64,000 nucleotides of DNA from the NCBI RefSeq assembly GCF_000341735.1, contig NZ_KB455575.1, positions 3,264,731 through 3,328,730 of the forward strand. The letters run 5' to 3'. The notes below the pieces were generated by a model. The model was not told the DNA's origin and did not search any database. It was given only the letters and a program-made list of their open reading frames with translations. Source of the DNA: Methylotuvimicrobium buryatense 5G. GTDB lineage: Bacteria > Pseudomonadota > Gammaproteobacteria > Methylococcales > Methylomonadaceae. This document shows positions 32,282 through 40,944 of this stretch, one piece after another (within the stretch, counting starts at the first letter, position 1; each line of letters opens with the position of its first letter). Position numbers and translations under genes: made by a program.

Positions 32282-32707
32282 TTCCAAAGCTCCAGCTCTC
32301 ATCGTTATACATATGTCAAAAATTACCCTTTTGCAATCTTAACCAATGAGACCTCGATACTTTTTATTGCCATTTAACACCCTTGGATCTCCCTCACCTA
32401 ACGCTCACTGCCATTAAGTTAAGGGAAGCCCGTCATTCCGCCATGGACTGGCGGAATCCAGTGCCATGGATGGCAAGCTTTTGAGGCAAAGTAGATCCTG
32501 GATACAAGCATTACTTAATTCTGTGATGGCTTAACTTAATGGCAGTGTCACCTAACGCTAGGTGATCCGCGTAGGGTACGCTATGCGTACCATGGTAACC
32601 CCGCGATGTTAATTTCATGTGCCAACCGAACCGCTAGGGCACGGCTTTGGTACGCGCAGCGTACCCTACAATTTATGTATAACGATGAGAGCTCCAGCTT
32701 GGGAAAG
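32282..32707. mobile_element. 426-bp element bounded by ~33-bp imperfect inverted repeats
   Basis: The left end CTTTCCAAAGCTCCAGCTCT (continuing CATCGTTATACATA) at 32282-32315 is matched in inverted orientation by the right end at 32674-32707 (TATGTATAACGATGAGAGCT, then CCAGCTTGGGAAAG). The outer ends differ at a few positions. It has no coding capacity and contains the smaller element at 32394-32559, so it looks like a non-autonomous element that received a second insertion. Confidence 0.7.
32394..32559. mobile_element. MITE-like 142-bp element with 18-bp perfect ends and 12-bp direct repeats
   Basis: The inverted ends CACTGCCATTAAGTTAAG (32406-32423) and CTTAACTTAATGGCAGTG (32530-32547) are perfectly complementary. 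The exact 12-mer TCACCTAACGCT flanks both sides (32394-32405 and 32548-32559), as expected of a target-site duplication. The interior has the hairpin TTCCGCCA-TGGAC-TGGCGGAA. A truncated copy is at about 19207-19323. It encodes no transposase. Confidence 0.88.
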
Positions 32708-33355
32708 ACACCCCGGAAGCTCCAGCTTCCTGTGACCGACACAACCTCCGCACATTCTCAATCAATCCCGACTCGCTCGCTCGTTCAATCTTTCTTGATT
32801 GTCGGGAAGCTAGAGCTTCCCGAACAGGTTACCCAAGCTGGAGCTTGGGTAACAGCATATTTTAGTTTTTGCGACTACGACTAGCCTCTGCTCGGACACT
32901 TGGCTTCGGTAAGCTGAAGCCTCTTGCTAATCAAAAAGGATTAACCGTTCGCCCTGAGCCCTTCGGCTGAGCTCAGGAGAGCCCTGTCGAAGGGTGGACG
33001 GTTAATCCGCCCATGGTTCGACAGGCTCACCACGAACGGATTAACCTTAAACTCACCAAGAACGAATTAACCTTAAACTGTCCCGCGTCAAGTGAGTAGC
33101 CAAGGAGCGCAAACAGGTGTATAGCTGACTATGTAACTGTTTGTGTAGCTCAGAAGGCCTATGGGTTGCCAAATCTATAAAAGCACCCCCTTAATCAAGG
33201 ATCTATTTATAACTTCGTTATTCTTTATTAAAATTTAGGCTATGCTTTTTTACTATCTGCTATTCAAATTTACTCGATAAAAAATCGAATCGATTAGTTT
33301 TTTCATACCTACCTAATATCCCGCGGATTCAACTATCAATCGCTATGAATTTACG

Positions 33356-34189
33356 ATGACCTCGTCCCCTTCCCCCACAAACCGCGGACTCGATAAATCT
33401 TTCGAGTCGTTTAGCGCGGATTTACATCGATTGGCGAAGCAACAACTGCAAGAACACGTAGGCGCGAGAACCTTCAAGCTTGTTTATCAACAACAAGCTT
33501 TTTGGATTAAACAGAGCCAGATTGCTCACCGTAGCATTTGGCATTGGCTAGGAACCGTTGTCGCGATATTGAGCCGCAACCCCTTGCTAAAGTCCACCGT
33601 CGCAACAGGAGGGCCCGAGGCATTGAAAGCCGAGGCTAGCCGCTTGAGAAAGCTTGCTGCTTTAGGCATTAGCGTTCCTCAAATCGTTGCCGAAGGCAAG
33701 GGCTGGTTCATGCTTAATGATATCGGCCGCCCATTGACGGGCTGGATTAGAGACTCCAAAGTTTCTAGGGAACAAAAATGCACAATCGTCAAAAAGGCCT
33801 CCGAACAATTGGCCTTGCTTCACAGTCAAGGGCTCTGGCACGGCCGCCCCGCTTTCAGAGACATGGCTTACGATGGTCAATCCTTCGGTTTTTTAGATTT
33901 CGAAGAAGATCCGAGCAGCATACTGACTCCGGATCAATGCATGATGCGCGATGCCTTGCTTTATTTCCATAGCTTACATCGATACCTAGCCGATGATCGA
34001 ACCATGATCCTAGAAGCAATCGAATCCTACCGACAGCTGGCGCCTAATTCGACTTGGCGCAATACCCTTTCCTTCGCAAGACAAGTTTGGCTGATTTACG
34101 GACTGCTTGCTTTGCTGCACCGTTATTTAGGAAAGGATGCAAAATACGCTTACCAAACCCTCAAAACCCTAAGAAACTACGGCAACTAA
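33356..34189 (+). CDS. Protein kinase-like fold protein (LPS kinase/Rio type)
   Basis: 277 residues. A compact kinase-like layout is visible: a possible ATP-site Lys52 (WIKQS), Glu93 in a helix, the hinge-like FMLNDIGRPL, then HGRPAFRDM with His162 and Asp169 as catalytic loop and FLDFEEDP with Asp181 in the DFG position. The pattern resembles bacterial LPS-core and Bud32/Rio-like small-molecule or lipid-sugar kinases more than Ser/Thr kinases. A C-terminal helical part contains YGLLALLHRYLG. It is isolated between the repeat island and a convergent SDR gene, so the substrate is unknown. Confidence 0.65.
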   Translation: MTSSPSPTNRGLDKSFESFSADLHRLAKQQLQEHVGARTFKLVYQQQAFWIKQSQIAHRSIWHWLGTVVAILSRNPLLKSTVATGGPEALKAEASRLRKLAALGISVPQIVAEGKGWFMLNDIGRPLTGWIRDSKVSREQKCTIVKKASEQLALLHSQGLWHGRPAFRDMAYDGQSFGFLDFEEDPSSILTPDQCMMRDALLYFHSLHRYLADDRTMILEAIESYRQLAPNSTWRNTLSFARQVWLIYGLLALLHRYLGKDAKYAYQTLKTLRNYGN

Positions 34190-34220
34190 AGACGATTCCC
34201 CAAATGCGTTCGCTGAAGGG

Positions 34221-34952
34221 TTAGCAAAACAATGTTCTCCCTCCATCGACCGCAATGACTTGGCCAGTAATGTAATCTGCGTCCTTGATTAAAAACCGTA
34301 CTGCGCGAGCAATATCCTCGGGCGCGCCGCTGCGTTTCAGCGCAATCCGTTCGACAATTTCTTGTTTAACCGCTTCCGACATATCCTGCTCCGGCCATAA
34401 AATTGCACCGGGCGACACTGCGTTGACCCTGATGTCCGGGCCTAGCTCCTTGGCCATAACGCGGGTCATCGCCACTAAGCCGGCCTTGGCTATACTATAT
34501 ACCGGATAACCTTTGAGTCCCCGTTCCGCATGAATATCGGTAATATTCACGACACAACCCCGCCTTGCCGAAAGCTCCTTGATTAAGGCTTGCGTTAAAA
34601 AAAACGGCGCTTTGAGATTACTGCCGATCAACTCATCCCAGTCATGCTCGGAAACTTGGCCGATTCCGGTCGGATAAAACGAAGACGCATTATTGACCAA
34701 GGCATCGATACCGCCCCAGGCCGTTTTCGCATAATCGGCCAACAATAACAATTCAGCCTTTACCGCCAAATCCGCCTTAATTGTCTGTGCCGAGTCGAGT
34801 CGAATGTCGTTCAACAAATCGCACAACTGCCGAGCACTACTCTCCGATGATCTATAATGCAACAAGATATTAAACCCGCTTTCATGCAACAACTTCGCGC
34901 AGGCCGCGCCAATACGCTTGGCGCCACCGGTAATCAATACATTTTTGCGCAC
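34221..34952 (-). CDS. Pteridine reductase-type short-chain dehydrogenase (FolM-like)
   Basis: 243 residues from GTG 34952, with AAGGGG about 6 bases upstream (open frame two codons longer). The Rossmann motif TGGAKRIGAACA, NNASSFYPT and YSIAKAGL with the catalytic Tyr-Lys are intact, with a Ser/Asp context NITDIHAERG. The SSFYPT loop is typical of pteridine reductase/dihydromonapterin reductase. That would fit the nearby folB-folK genes, though it lies 2.3 kb away on the other strand. Divergent from tesA with only 18 bp between. Confidence 0.85.
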   Translation of the reverse strand: MRKNVLITGGAKRIGAACAKLLHESGFNILLHYRSSESSARQLCDLLNDIRLDSAQTIKADLAVKAELLLLADYAKTAWGGIDALVNNASSFYPTGIGQVSEHDWDELIGSNLKAPFFLTQALIKELSARRGCVVNITDIHAERGLKGYPVYSIAKAGLVAMTRVMAKELGPDIRVNAVSPGAILWPEQDMSEAVKQEIVERIALKRSGAPEDIARAVRFLIKDADYITGQVIAVDGGRTLFC

Positions 34953-34970
34953 GAACACCCCTTCTCGCTT

Positions 34971-35588
34971 ATGAATAAAACCATACTACTCATCGGATTT
35001 TACTTATTAATTAACGCTTGTAGCGAATCGCCACCCACTCTTCCCGAGCTGCCCAAAAATGCAGTCATTCTCGCATTCGGCGATAGCTTGACTTATGGCA
35101 CCGGCGCGTCTGACGGTGCCGACTATCCTCGCGTATTATCCAAATTGATAGCCCGCGAAGTCATCAACGAAGGCCTCCCTGGAGAAACCAGCCAATCGGG
35201 GGCACATCGCTTGCCGGCCTTACTCGACGAATATCGCCCGGATTTGTTGATATTGATTCACGGCGGCAACGACATGCTAAGGAAAATTCCTACCCAGGAA
35301 ACCATTGACCATCTCAACTCGATGATCGCAGAAGCACAGCAACGCAATATCGGCGTGATTATGATGGGCGTCCCTAAGCCCGCGTTATTTTTGTTGGATA
35401 GTGCGGAATTTTATCGCACCATAGCCGAACAACATGGCATTCCGGCAGACCTGAATACACTGCCTGAATTACTCGGTAGTACCGAATTCAAATCGGATCC
35501 GGTTCATCTGAATCCTGCCGGCTACAGAAAGCTCGCTGAAAAAATTCGAGATTTATTGATCAAAACAGGCGCGCTGGCGCCAGCCTAA
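34971..35588 (+). CDS. tesA: GDSL/SGNH esterase lipoprotein (TesA-like)
   Basis: 205 residues from ATG 34971. The N-terminus ends in a lipobox (LLINAC), so the protein is probably a lipoprotein, unlike E. coli TesA, which is a soluble periplasmic protein. SGNH blocks are present: FGDSLTYGTGA with nucleophile Ser, GLPGETSQSGA, GGNDML and DPVHLN with the catalytic Asp-His. Thioesterase/lysophospholipase or arylesterase activity follows from the family. It shares its very short upstream region with the SDR gene; no ribosome site is obvious. Confidence 0.86.
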   Translation: MNKTILLIGFYLLINACSESPPTLPELPKNAVILAFGDSLTYGTGASDGADYPRVLSKLIAREVINEGLPGETSQSGAHRLPALLDEYRPDLLILIHGGNDMLRKIPTQETIDHLNSMIAEAQQRNIGVIMMGVPKPALFLLDSAEFYRTIAEQHGIPADLNTLPELLGSTEFKSDPVHLNPAGYRKLAEKIRDLLIKTGALAPA

Positions 35589-35613
35589 AGCTGAACGAAA
35601 CAATAGAAAATTA

Positions 35614-36402
35614 TCAATCTTTGTCGCTATCGTTAAAACTCTGCAATTGACCCGATAACGTCTCGGCGGGTTTACGCACAAATAATCGGGAAAACAACAA
35701 ACCGAGTTCGAACAAAAGCCACATCGGAATAGCCAACAAAGTCTGAGATATTGCATCCGGAGGCGTCAAAAACATTCCGATGATAAAAGCGCCGACAATC
35801 ACATAAGGGCGTTTTTCAGCCAAGGCTTTCGGGGTAACCAGACCGGTCCAGACCAATACGATCGTAAAAATCGGCACCTCGAACGCCAAGCCAAAGGCAA
35901 AAAACAAGGTCAGCACAAAATCGAGATATTTGGCGATATCGGTCATTACCGCGACCCCGGCGGGCGCGGCTGCGGTCAGGAAACCGAAGATCAAAGGAAA
36001 CACAACGAAATAAGCAAACACAACGCCCAGATAGAACAGAAAGGTACTTGCAATCAAGAGCGGCAAAATCATGCGACGCTCGTTTCTATAGAGCCCCGGA
36101 GCGACAAAAGCCCAAAATTGATACAGAATGATCGGTACCGCAATAAAAATCGACAGTACCAAGGCTAACTTGAAGGGTGTAAAAAAGGGCGATGCGACAT
36201 CGATCGCGATCATCGTACTGTTTTCCGGCAAGTGGGCAAGTAACGGCCCCGCCAGAAAACTATAAATTTCGTTAGCATAAGAAGCTAAAGCGAGAAACAC
36301 GAGTAAAACCGACAAAACGACCTTTAACAGACGATTTCTCAGTTCAATTAGATGGGAAATAAACGGCTGTTCTTGCGTTTCGTCGAAGTTATCGCGGCTC
36401 AT
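35614..36402 (-). CDS. tatC: Twin-arginine translocase subunit TatC
   Basis: 262 residues, six membrane helices. Core receptor of the Tat pathway for folded proteins. PFISHLIELRNRLLKV at the N-terminus, FVAPGLYRNERR, FGLAFEVPIF with the key Glu and RPYVIVGAFIIG are diagnostic. Last gene of tatA-tatB-tatC, 5 bp after tatB. Confidence 0.96.
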   Translation of the reverse strand: MSRDNFDETQEQPFISHLIELRNRLLKVVLSVLLVFLALASYANEIYSFLAGPLLAHLPENSTMIAIDVASPFFTPFKLALVLSIFIAVPIILYQFWAFVAPGLYRNERRMILPLLIASTFLFYLGVVFAYFVVFPLIFGFLTAAAPAGVAVMTDIAKYLDFVLTLFFAFGLAFEVPIFTIVLVWTGLVTPKALAEKRPYVIVGAFIIGMFLTPPDAISQTLLAIPMWLLFELGLLFSRLFVRKPAETLSGQLQSFNDSDKD

Positions 36403-36407
36403 AGGAT

Positions 36408-36713
36408 TTACTTGGATTTGCTTTGGTCTTCCGAAGCCGATTCAATGCTGGATTGAATCGAGTGTGCCGCTTCCTTGGTTTCATCCAAGGTTTTTTGTAT
36501 CTCATCGAACGCCGATTGCTCTTTCAGCACTTGACGAATTTCCTCGGCTTGTAATTCCTGCTTGATTTCCGCTTTCACCGAGGCAACGGTATTCCGTAAT
36601 TTACCCACCCAAAACCCGGCAATCCGAGCGGCTTTCGGCAACCTCTCCGGCCCGATGACCAATAAGCTGACCAAGCCGATCAGAATTAATTCCCAAAAAC
36701 CGACATCGAACAT
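36408..36713 (-). CDS. tatB: Twin-arginine translocase subunit TatB
   Basis: 101 residues, short compared with E. coli (171). Begins MFDVGFWELILIGLVSLLVI with the Glu in the helix and the hinge GPERLPKAARIAG, followed by a charged amphipathic helix. TatB pairs with TatC to bind signal peptides. 3 bp after tatA. Confidence 0.94.
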   Translation of the reverse strand: MFDVGFWELILIGLVSLLVIGPERLPKAARIAGFWVGKLRNTVASVKAEIKQELQAEEIRQVLKEQSAFDEIQKTLDETKEAAHSIQSSIESASEDQSKSK

Positions 36714-36716
36714 AAT

Positions 36717-36929
36717 TTAAACTTTGTCCTGTTCCGACGGCGCTTTTTCTTTTGACTTTTCGGTGTCGTCCTCGGCAAGTTGCTTATCTTCCTCGCCGTC
36801 TTTTACCGCCGAACGAAAACTTTTTATCGCCCCGCCCAAATCCGAACCGATATTGCGCAACCGCTTGGTACCGAACAAAACAATCACGATCACCAAAATA
36901 ATCAACAATTGCGTGACACTCATGCCCAT
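36717..36929 (-). CDS. tatA: Twin-arginine translocase subunit TatA
   Basis: 70 residues: one transmembrane helix, hinge [15 protein letters not shown], amphipathic helix, then a charged tail. Forms the transport pore by oligomerisation. ATG 36929 has GGAG about 8 bases upstream. The Lys in FGTKRLR is the TatA/E signature, distinguishing it from TatB. Confidence 0.95.
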   Translation of the reverse strand: MGMSVTQLLIILVIVIVLFGTKRLRNIGSDLGGAIKSFRSAVKDGEEDKQLAEDDTEKSKEKAPSEQDKV

Positions 36930-36945
36930 TTTTTAACTCCGGTTG

Positions 36946-37125
36946 TATTAGTGAATAGCGAATGATAGATGGTGAATAGTAAATGGAAAATCGTAAATTG
37001 AGTTCGTACTTTAGCTTTTTTGTTTATACATCGGGCTATTCAGCAGCATAAGCTTAAACGAAGGACACAATGAATCCGCTAATAAACATGGCTTTCCGCC
37101 ATTCATTGACTATTCACTATTGACC
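36946..37125. repeat. Imperfect inverted repeat between tatA and hisE
   Basis: TAGTGAATAGCGAATGATAG near 36948 is matched in inverted orientation by ATTCATTGACTATTCACTAT near 37102. The ends could pair, with a ~130-bp interior that has no gene. Similarity to the other elements was not seen. Confidence 0.45.
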
Positions 37126-37130
37126 CTTCT

Positions 37131-37448
37131 CTATTTCTCCCGGCTCGCTTTTTCCTCGAGTCCGGACAGTCCGAAACGACGTTGCAGCTCGCGCAACACA
37201 TCATTTGGCCCCAGTCCTTGATGCGCCAACATCACCATGCTGTGAAACCAAAGATCGGCCGTTTCGTAAACGATTTTTTCTTTATCTCCATCCTTCGCGG
37301 CCATGACTGTCTCGGTCGCTTCTTCGCCTATCTTCTTTAAAATACTATCCAAACCTTTCGCATACAGGCTTGCGACGTAAGACTTGTCGGCCGACTCCTC
37401 TTTACGTTGCTCCAGAATTGTAGCCAGCTCTTGCAATACTTGATTCAT
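37131..37448 (-). CDS. hisE: Phosphoribosyl-ATP pyrophosphatase
   Basis: 105 residues. Hydrolyses phosphoribosyl-ATP to phosphoribosyl-AMP, step 2 of histidine synthesis. The all-alpha NTP pyrophosphatase motif [15 protein letters not shown] and [14 protein letters not shown] with metal-binding acidic residues are visible. Separate from hisI, in contrast to the fused hisIE of enterics; it overlaps hisI by 4 bp. Confidence 0.95.
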   Translation of the reverse strand: MNQVLQELATILEQRKEESADKSYVASLYAKGLDSILKKIGEEATETVMAAKDGDKEKIVYETADLWFHSMVMLAHQGLGPNDVLRELQRRFGLSGLEEKASREK

Positions 37449-37834
37449 TTTTTATAGATCGTTTGAGGGTCTTTCAAAACCGGTTCTGCCGCCTGCCATT
37501 GTTCGTCTTTCAAGGTTCGATAAAAACAGCTTTCACGGCCGGTATGACAAGCGATTCCGCCCTGCTGTTCAATTTTCAGCAAAATAACATCTTCATCGCA
37601 ATCCAGATAAACCCCAAGCACTTTTTGCCGATGACCCGATTCCTCGCCTTTGCGCCATAATCGGTTACGGGAACGCGACCAATACACCGCATAACCTTCG
37701 CTAACCGTCAACGCCAGCGATTCGCGGTTCATCCAGGCAAACATCATCACCTTGCCACTATCGGCTTGCTGTGCAATGACCGGAACTAAGCCGTCACTGG
37801 TCCAGCGAATTTCATCCAGCCATATTTCACTCAT
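37445..37834 (-). CDS. hisI: Phosphoribosyl-AMP cyclohydrolase
   Basis: 129 residues. Opens the purine ring of phosphoribosyl-AMP. [10 protein letters not shown], the metal motif [11 protein letters not shown] and the Cys pair in [14 protein letters not shown] are intact. Overlaps hisF and hisE by 4 bp on each side, indicating tight coupling. Confidence 0.95.
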   Translation of the reverse strand: MSEIWLDEIRWTSDGLVPVIAQQADSGKVMMFAWMNRESLALTVSEGYAVYWSRSRNRLWRKGEESGHRQKVLGVYLDCDEDVILLKIEQQGGIACHTGRESCFYRTLKDEQWQAAEPVLKDPQTIYKK

Positions 37835-38607
37835 GACAAACGCACCTCGATTCCTTTTGCCGCCATGTGCTCCTTGGCTTGTTGCACGGTATACTCGGCA
37901 AAATGAAAAATACTCGCTGCCAAGACTGCATCGGCCTTGCCTTCGAGAATGCCGTCAGCCAAGTGGTCCAAATTGCCGACCCCACCCGAAGCAATCACCG
38001 GCACGGCCACGGCCTCGCTGACCGCGCGAGTCAGGGCCAAATCGAAACCTTCGCGAGTTCCGTCCCGATCCATGCTGGTCAACAAGATTTCGCCGGCACC
38101 GTAATCGGTCATTTTTTTTGCCCATTCGACCGCATCGATACCAGTCGGCTTGCGGCCGCCATGAGTAAATATTTCCCAACGATCGGGTTGTCCCGCTTCG
38201 CTGACTTTTTTGGCGTCGATCGCAACGACGATACACTGCGAACCGAATCGTGAAGCCGCTTCGCGCACAAATTCGGGATTGCTAACCGCCGCACTATTGA
38301 TACCGACTTTATCGGCACCGGCATTCAGCATGCGTCGGATATCGTCGAGGGTTCTGATACCGCCGCCGACCGTCAACGGAATAAAAACCTCGCCGGCCAC
38401 TTGTTCGACCACATGCACGATCGTATCGCGATCATGATGCGTCGCGGTAATATCAAGAAAAGTCAGTTCGTCCGCGCCTTCTCGGTCATAACGCCTGGCG
38501 ATTTCGACCGGATCGCCGGCATCGCGGATATCGACGAATTTTACACCCTTAACGACGCGCCCGTTATCGACATCCAAGCAAGGAATGATGCGTTTAGCCA
38601 GAGTCAT
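37831..38607 (-). CDS. hisF: Imidazole glycerol phosphate synthase, cyclase subunit
   Basis: 258 residues. TIM barrel that forms imidazole glycerol phosphate with HisH supplying ammonia. Catalytic Asp in [15 protein letters not shown] and the second Asp in [11 protein letters not shown] are present, along with phosphate sites GGGIR and ASGGVG. Ends overlapping hisI. Confidence 0.97.
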   Translation of the reverse strand: MTLAKRIIPCLDVDNGRVVKGVKFVDIRDAGDPVEIARRYDREGADELTFLDITATHHDRDTIVHVVEQVAGEVFIPLTVGGGIRTLDDIRRMLNAGADKVGINSAAVSNPEFVREAASRFGSQCIVVAIDAKKVSEAGQPDRWEIFTHGGRKPTGIDAVEWAKKMTDYGAGEILLTSMDRDGTREGFDLALTRAVSEAVAVPVIASGGVGNLDHLADGILEGKADAVLAASIFHFAEYTVQQAKEHMAAKGIEVRLS

Positions 38608-38610
38608 CGA

Positions 38611-39348
38611 TCAATCGCCGAAAGACTCGGCCAATTTCGCAGCTTCGGCAAAATCCAACGTTCCTTCATAGATTGCACGCCCTGTTATCGCACCGACAAT
38701 ACCATCGCCGACATGCTTGCCAAGCGCTTTGATATCATCCAAATTGGTTATGCCGCCCGAGGCGATCACTGGAATTCGGATCGAACGGGCCAATTCGGCG
38801 GTCGCCTCGACATTGACGCCGCTCATCATGCCATCGCGTGAAATATCGGTATAAATGATTGCCTCGACACCGTCTGCCTCAAATTTCTGCGCCATGTCGA
38901 TCACATCATGATGGGAAAGTTTAGACCAACCGTCGATGGCCACTTTCCCATCTTTGGCATCGAGTCCGACAATGATATGCCCTGGAAATTCGATTGCGAC
39001 ATCTTTGATAAAGTGCGGCTCACTGACCGCTTTAGTGCCGATAATGACATATTGAACGCCGGCTTCGAGATACGCCTGAATCGTATCCTCGTCGCGAATA
39101 CCGCCCCCGATTTGTACCGGTATATCTGGATAGGCTTCGACAATGCTCCGAATAATCGCGGCATTTTTCGGTTTACCGGCAAACGCACCGTCCAAATCCA
39201 CCAAGTGAATGCGTTTGGCACCGGCTTCGACCCATTTTCCAGCCATACTCACCGGATCGTCAGAAAACACCGTATCGTCGTCCATCTTGCCCTGCCGCAA
39301 ACGGACACATTTTCCTTCTTTCAAATCGATTGCAGGTATCAACAACAT
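38611..39348 (-). CDS. hisA: Phosphoribosylformimino-AICAR-P isomerase
   Basis: 245 residues. Amadori isomerase, TIM barrel paralogous to His[17 protein letters not shown] with catalytic Asp and [12 protein letters not shown] with the second Asp are present; phosphate sites IGGGIRD and ASGGI. 3 bp before hisF. Confidence 0.97.
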   Translation of the reverse strand: MLLIPAIDLKEGKCVRLRQGKMDDDTVFSDDPVSMAGKWVEAGAKRIHLVDLDGAFAGKPKNAAIIRSIVEAYPDIPVQIGGGIRDEDTIQAYLEAGVQYVIIGTKAVSEPHFIKDVAIEFPGHIIVGLDAKDGKVAIDGWSKLSHHDVIDMAQKFEADGVEAIIYTDISRDGMMSGVNVEATAELARSIRIPVIASGGITNLDDIKALGKHVGDGIVGAITGRAIYEGTLDFAEAAKLAESFGD

Positions 39349-39396
39349 AAGATCAACATCCTCAAGATTTTAATGCCGGATTAACCGGACGCCCTA

Positions 39397-40047
39397 TCAA
39401 TTAACGTTAAATTGTCCATCCCACTGCAAAAAGTTTTTCAATAGCTGTAAGCCGGCTGATTGACTTTTTTCAGGGTGAAATTGCACGGCAAAAATATTTG
39501 CCTTTGCCAATGCACAGGCAAATGGTTTCGGATAATCCGAAGTACCGGATACGACTGATTCATCCTCGGGAACGGCATAATAGCTATGCACAAAATAAAA
39601 TCGGCTGCCCGGTTCGATATTTTCCCAAAGCGGGTGAGGCTGTTGCTTAACTCGATTCCAACCCATGTGAGGAATTTTCAGCCGTTCGCCGTTTTTATCC
39701 TGAAGGTTATCAGAAAAGCGCCGCACATGGCCCGGAATGATATTCAAACACATTGTCGCATCGCTTTCCTCGCTATCGGTCAATAAAGCCTGCATGCCCA
39801 GACAAATACCGAGCATCGGTTTTTCTTGCGCGGCGGTCTTGATCGCCGAGGCAAGACCTGAGGTATTGAGCGCTTGCATGCAATCGCCGATCGCTCCAAC
39901 GCCGGGGAAAACGATGCGATCGGCCCGCAAAACGGATTCGATATCGGATACGACCCTGACTTCGGTACGAGGGTCCGCATGTTGCAAAGCTTTAGCAATG
40001 GAATGCAGATTGCCCATTCCATAATCGATAACTGCGACTGATGACAT
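39397..40047 (-). CDS. hisH: Imidazole glycerol phosphate synthase, glutaminase subunit
   Basis: 216 residues. Class I glutamine amidotransferase that feeds HisF. Nucleophile in GICLGMQAL, catalytic His and Glu in AVQFHPEKSQ, N-terminal IDYGMGNLHSIAKAL. 13 bp after hisB and 48 bp before hisA. Confidence 0.96.
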   Translation of the reverse strand: MSSVAVIDYGMGNLHSIAKALQHADPRTEVRVVSDIESVLRADRIVFPGVGAIGDCMQALNTSGLASAIKTAAQEKPMLGICLGMQALLTDSEESDATMCLNIIPGHVRRFSDNLQDKNGERLKIPHMGWNRVKQQPHPLWENIEPGSRFYFVHSYYAVPEDESVVSGTSDYPKPFACALAKANIFAVQFHPEKSQSAGLQLLKNFLQWDGQFNVN

Positions 40048-40060
40048 AGTGAAGATAGGG

Positions 40061-40654
40061 TTACAGTGTTCCTTTGGTTGACGGCATCATTCCGGCCATT
40101 CGCGGATCTTGCGCGACCGCCATGCGTAACGCGCGGCCCATCGCTTTGAATATGGTTTCGGCAATATGATGCGCATTGGAACCTTTAAGGTTATCGATGT
40201 GCAAGGTCACGCCGGCATGGTTAACAAAGCCTTGGAAAAACTCTCGGAATAAATCGACATCGAAGCGGCCGATTGCGCCTCTAGGAAATTTGACATCGTA
40301 CACCAATCCCGGACGACCTGAAAAATCGATCACGACGCGAGATAAGGCTTCATCGAGCGGCACATAAGCATGGCCGTAGCGATATAGGCCTTTTTTATCG
40401 CCGACCGCTTGAGCAAAGGCTTGACCGAGTGTAATACCGATATCTTCGACGGTATGATGGTCGTCAATATGCAGATCGCCTTTAGCGGTAACATCGAGAT
40501 CGATCAAACCATGCCGCGCAATTTGATCCATCATGTGCTCGAGAAAAGGCACGCCGGTTGAAAAAACCGCGCGTCCGGTACCATCCAGATTAATTGCGAC
40601 TGCTATTTGTGTTTCGAGTGTGTTGCGCTCGATTCGCGCGCTTCGTGAGGTCAT
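40061..40654 (-). CDS. hisB: Imidazoleglycerol-phosphate dehydratase
   Basis: 197 residues, the monofunctional form lacking the phosphatase half found in enterics. Mn-binding motifs [11 protein letters not shown] and the later [14 protein letters not shown] are intact, as is [13 protein letters not shown]. First gene of hisB-H-A-F-I-E. hisG, D and C are not in the window. Confidence 0.96.
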   Translation of the reverse strand: MTSRSARIERNTLETQIAVAINLDGTGRAVFSTGVPFLEHMMDQIARHGLIDLDVTAKGDLHIDDHHTVEDIGITLGQAFAQAVGDKKGLYRYGHAYVPLDEALSRVVIDFSGRPGLVYDVKFPRGAIGRFDVDLFREFFQGFVNHAGVTLHIDNLKGSNAHHIAETIFKAMGRALRMAVAQDPRMAGMMPSTKGTL

Positions 40655-40824
40655 AAAGACTGCGTTGTTAATAATTAGCGGGCTTATTCTACTATGAAAA
40701 AAATCAATTATGCAGCGATTCGCTGCTAATTAAAGACTAATCTTATTTTGTAAGCCTAGACGTACATAAATTTCAGCTTTGACTGACTTCTTTTTTAGTC
40801 ATTTTGCGGCACAATAAGCCGTCG

Positions 40825-40937
40825 CCAAAACATAGGAGTTAGGGATAGATTTCGACAGGGTGTCGTAGGGACGATCGCATAAGCCAACCACTCGGCGATA
40901 AACGCCTCGAATCGCAAGTCGATTCGAGGCTTTTTTT
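40825..40937 (+). ncRNA. Candidate structured small RNA with intrinsic terminator
   Basis: Three consecutive hairpins on the plus strand: CGACA-GGG-TGTCG (40853-40865), ATCGC/GCGAT (40874-40878 with 40895-40899) and a perfect 11-bp stem GCCTCGAATCG/CGATTCGAGGC (40904-40930) followed by seven T (40931-40937). The terminator points away from hisB and toward typA, which is on the other strand, so it ends no annotated gene. The promoter is unclear (TTGACT at 40779-40784 without a good -10), so the 5' end is approximate. The opposite-strand reading has no T-run. Confidence 0.6.
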
Positions 40938-40944
40938 ATGCTTT

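Larger units (their letters stand above)
32091..33355. repeat. Gene-free repeat island
   Basis: About 1.27 kb with no supported gene. It holds the inverted-repeat elements listed separately (32282-32707 and 32394-32559), palindromes such as GGGAAGCTAGAGCTTCCC (32803-32820) and the 26-base palindrome at 32828-32853 (left half GTTACCCAAGCTG), and a block at 32939-33048 with GGATTAACCGTTCG and its complement around the motif GGTTCGACAGGCTCACCACG. A 92-codon frame at 32606-32884 lies across these palindromes and is rejected. The stretch 33060-33355 contains only an AT-rich upstream region for the next gene. Confidence 0.8.

Noticed and set aside
32606-32884. 92-codon plus-strand ORF in the repeat island
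   Set aside because: Its sequence is made of inverted-repeat ends and palindromes; no ribosome site or family.
40835-40865. tmRNA-like start (GATTTCGACAGG)
   Set aside because: Resembles a tmRNA 5' motif, but no tRNA-like 3' half, CCA or tag reading frame follows within 150 bases.
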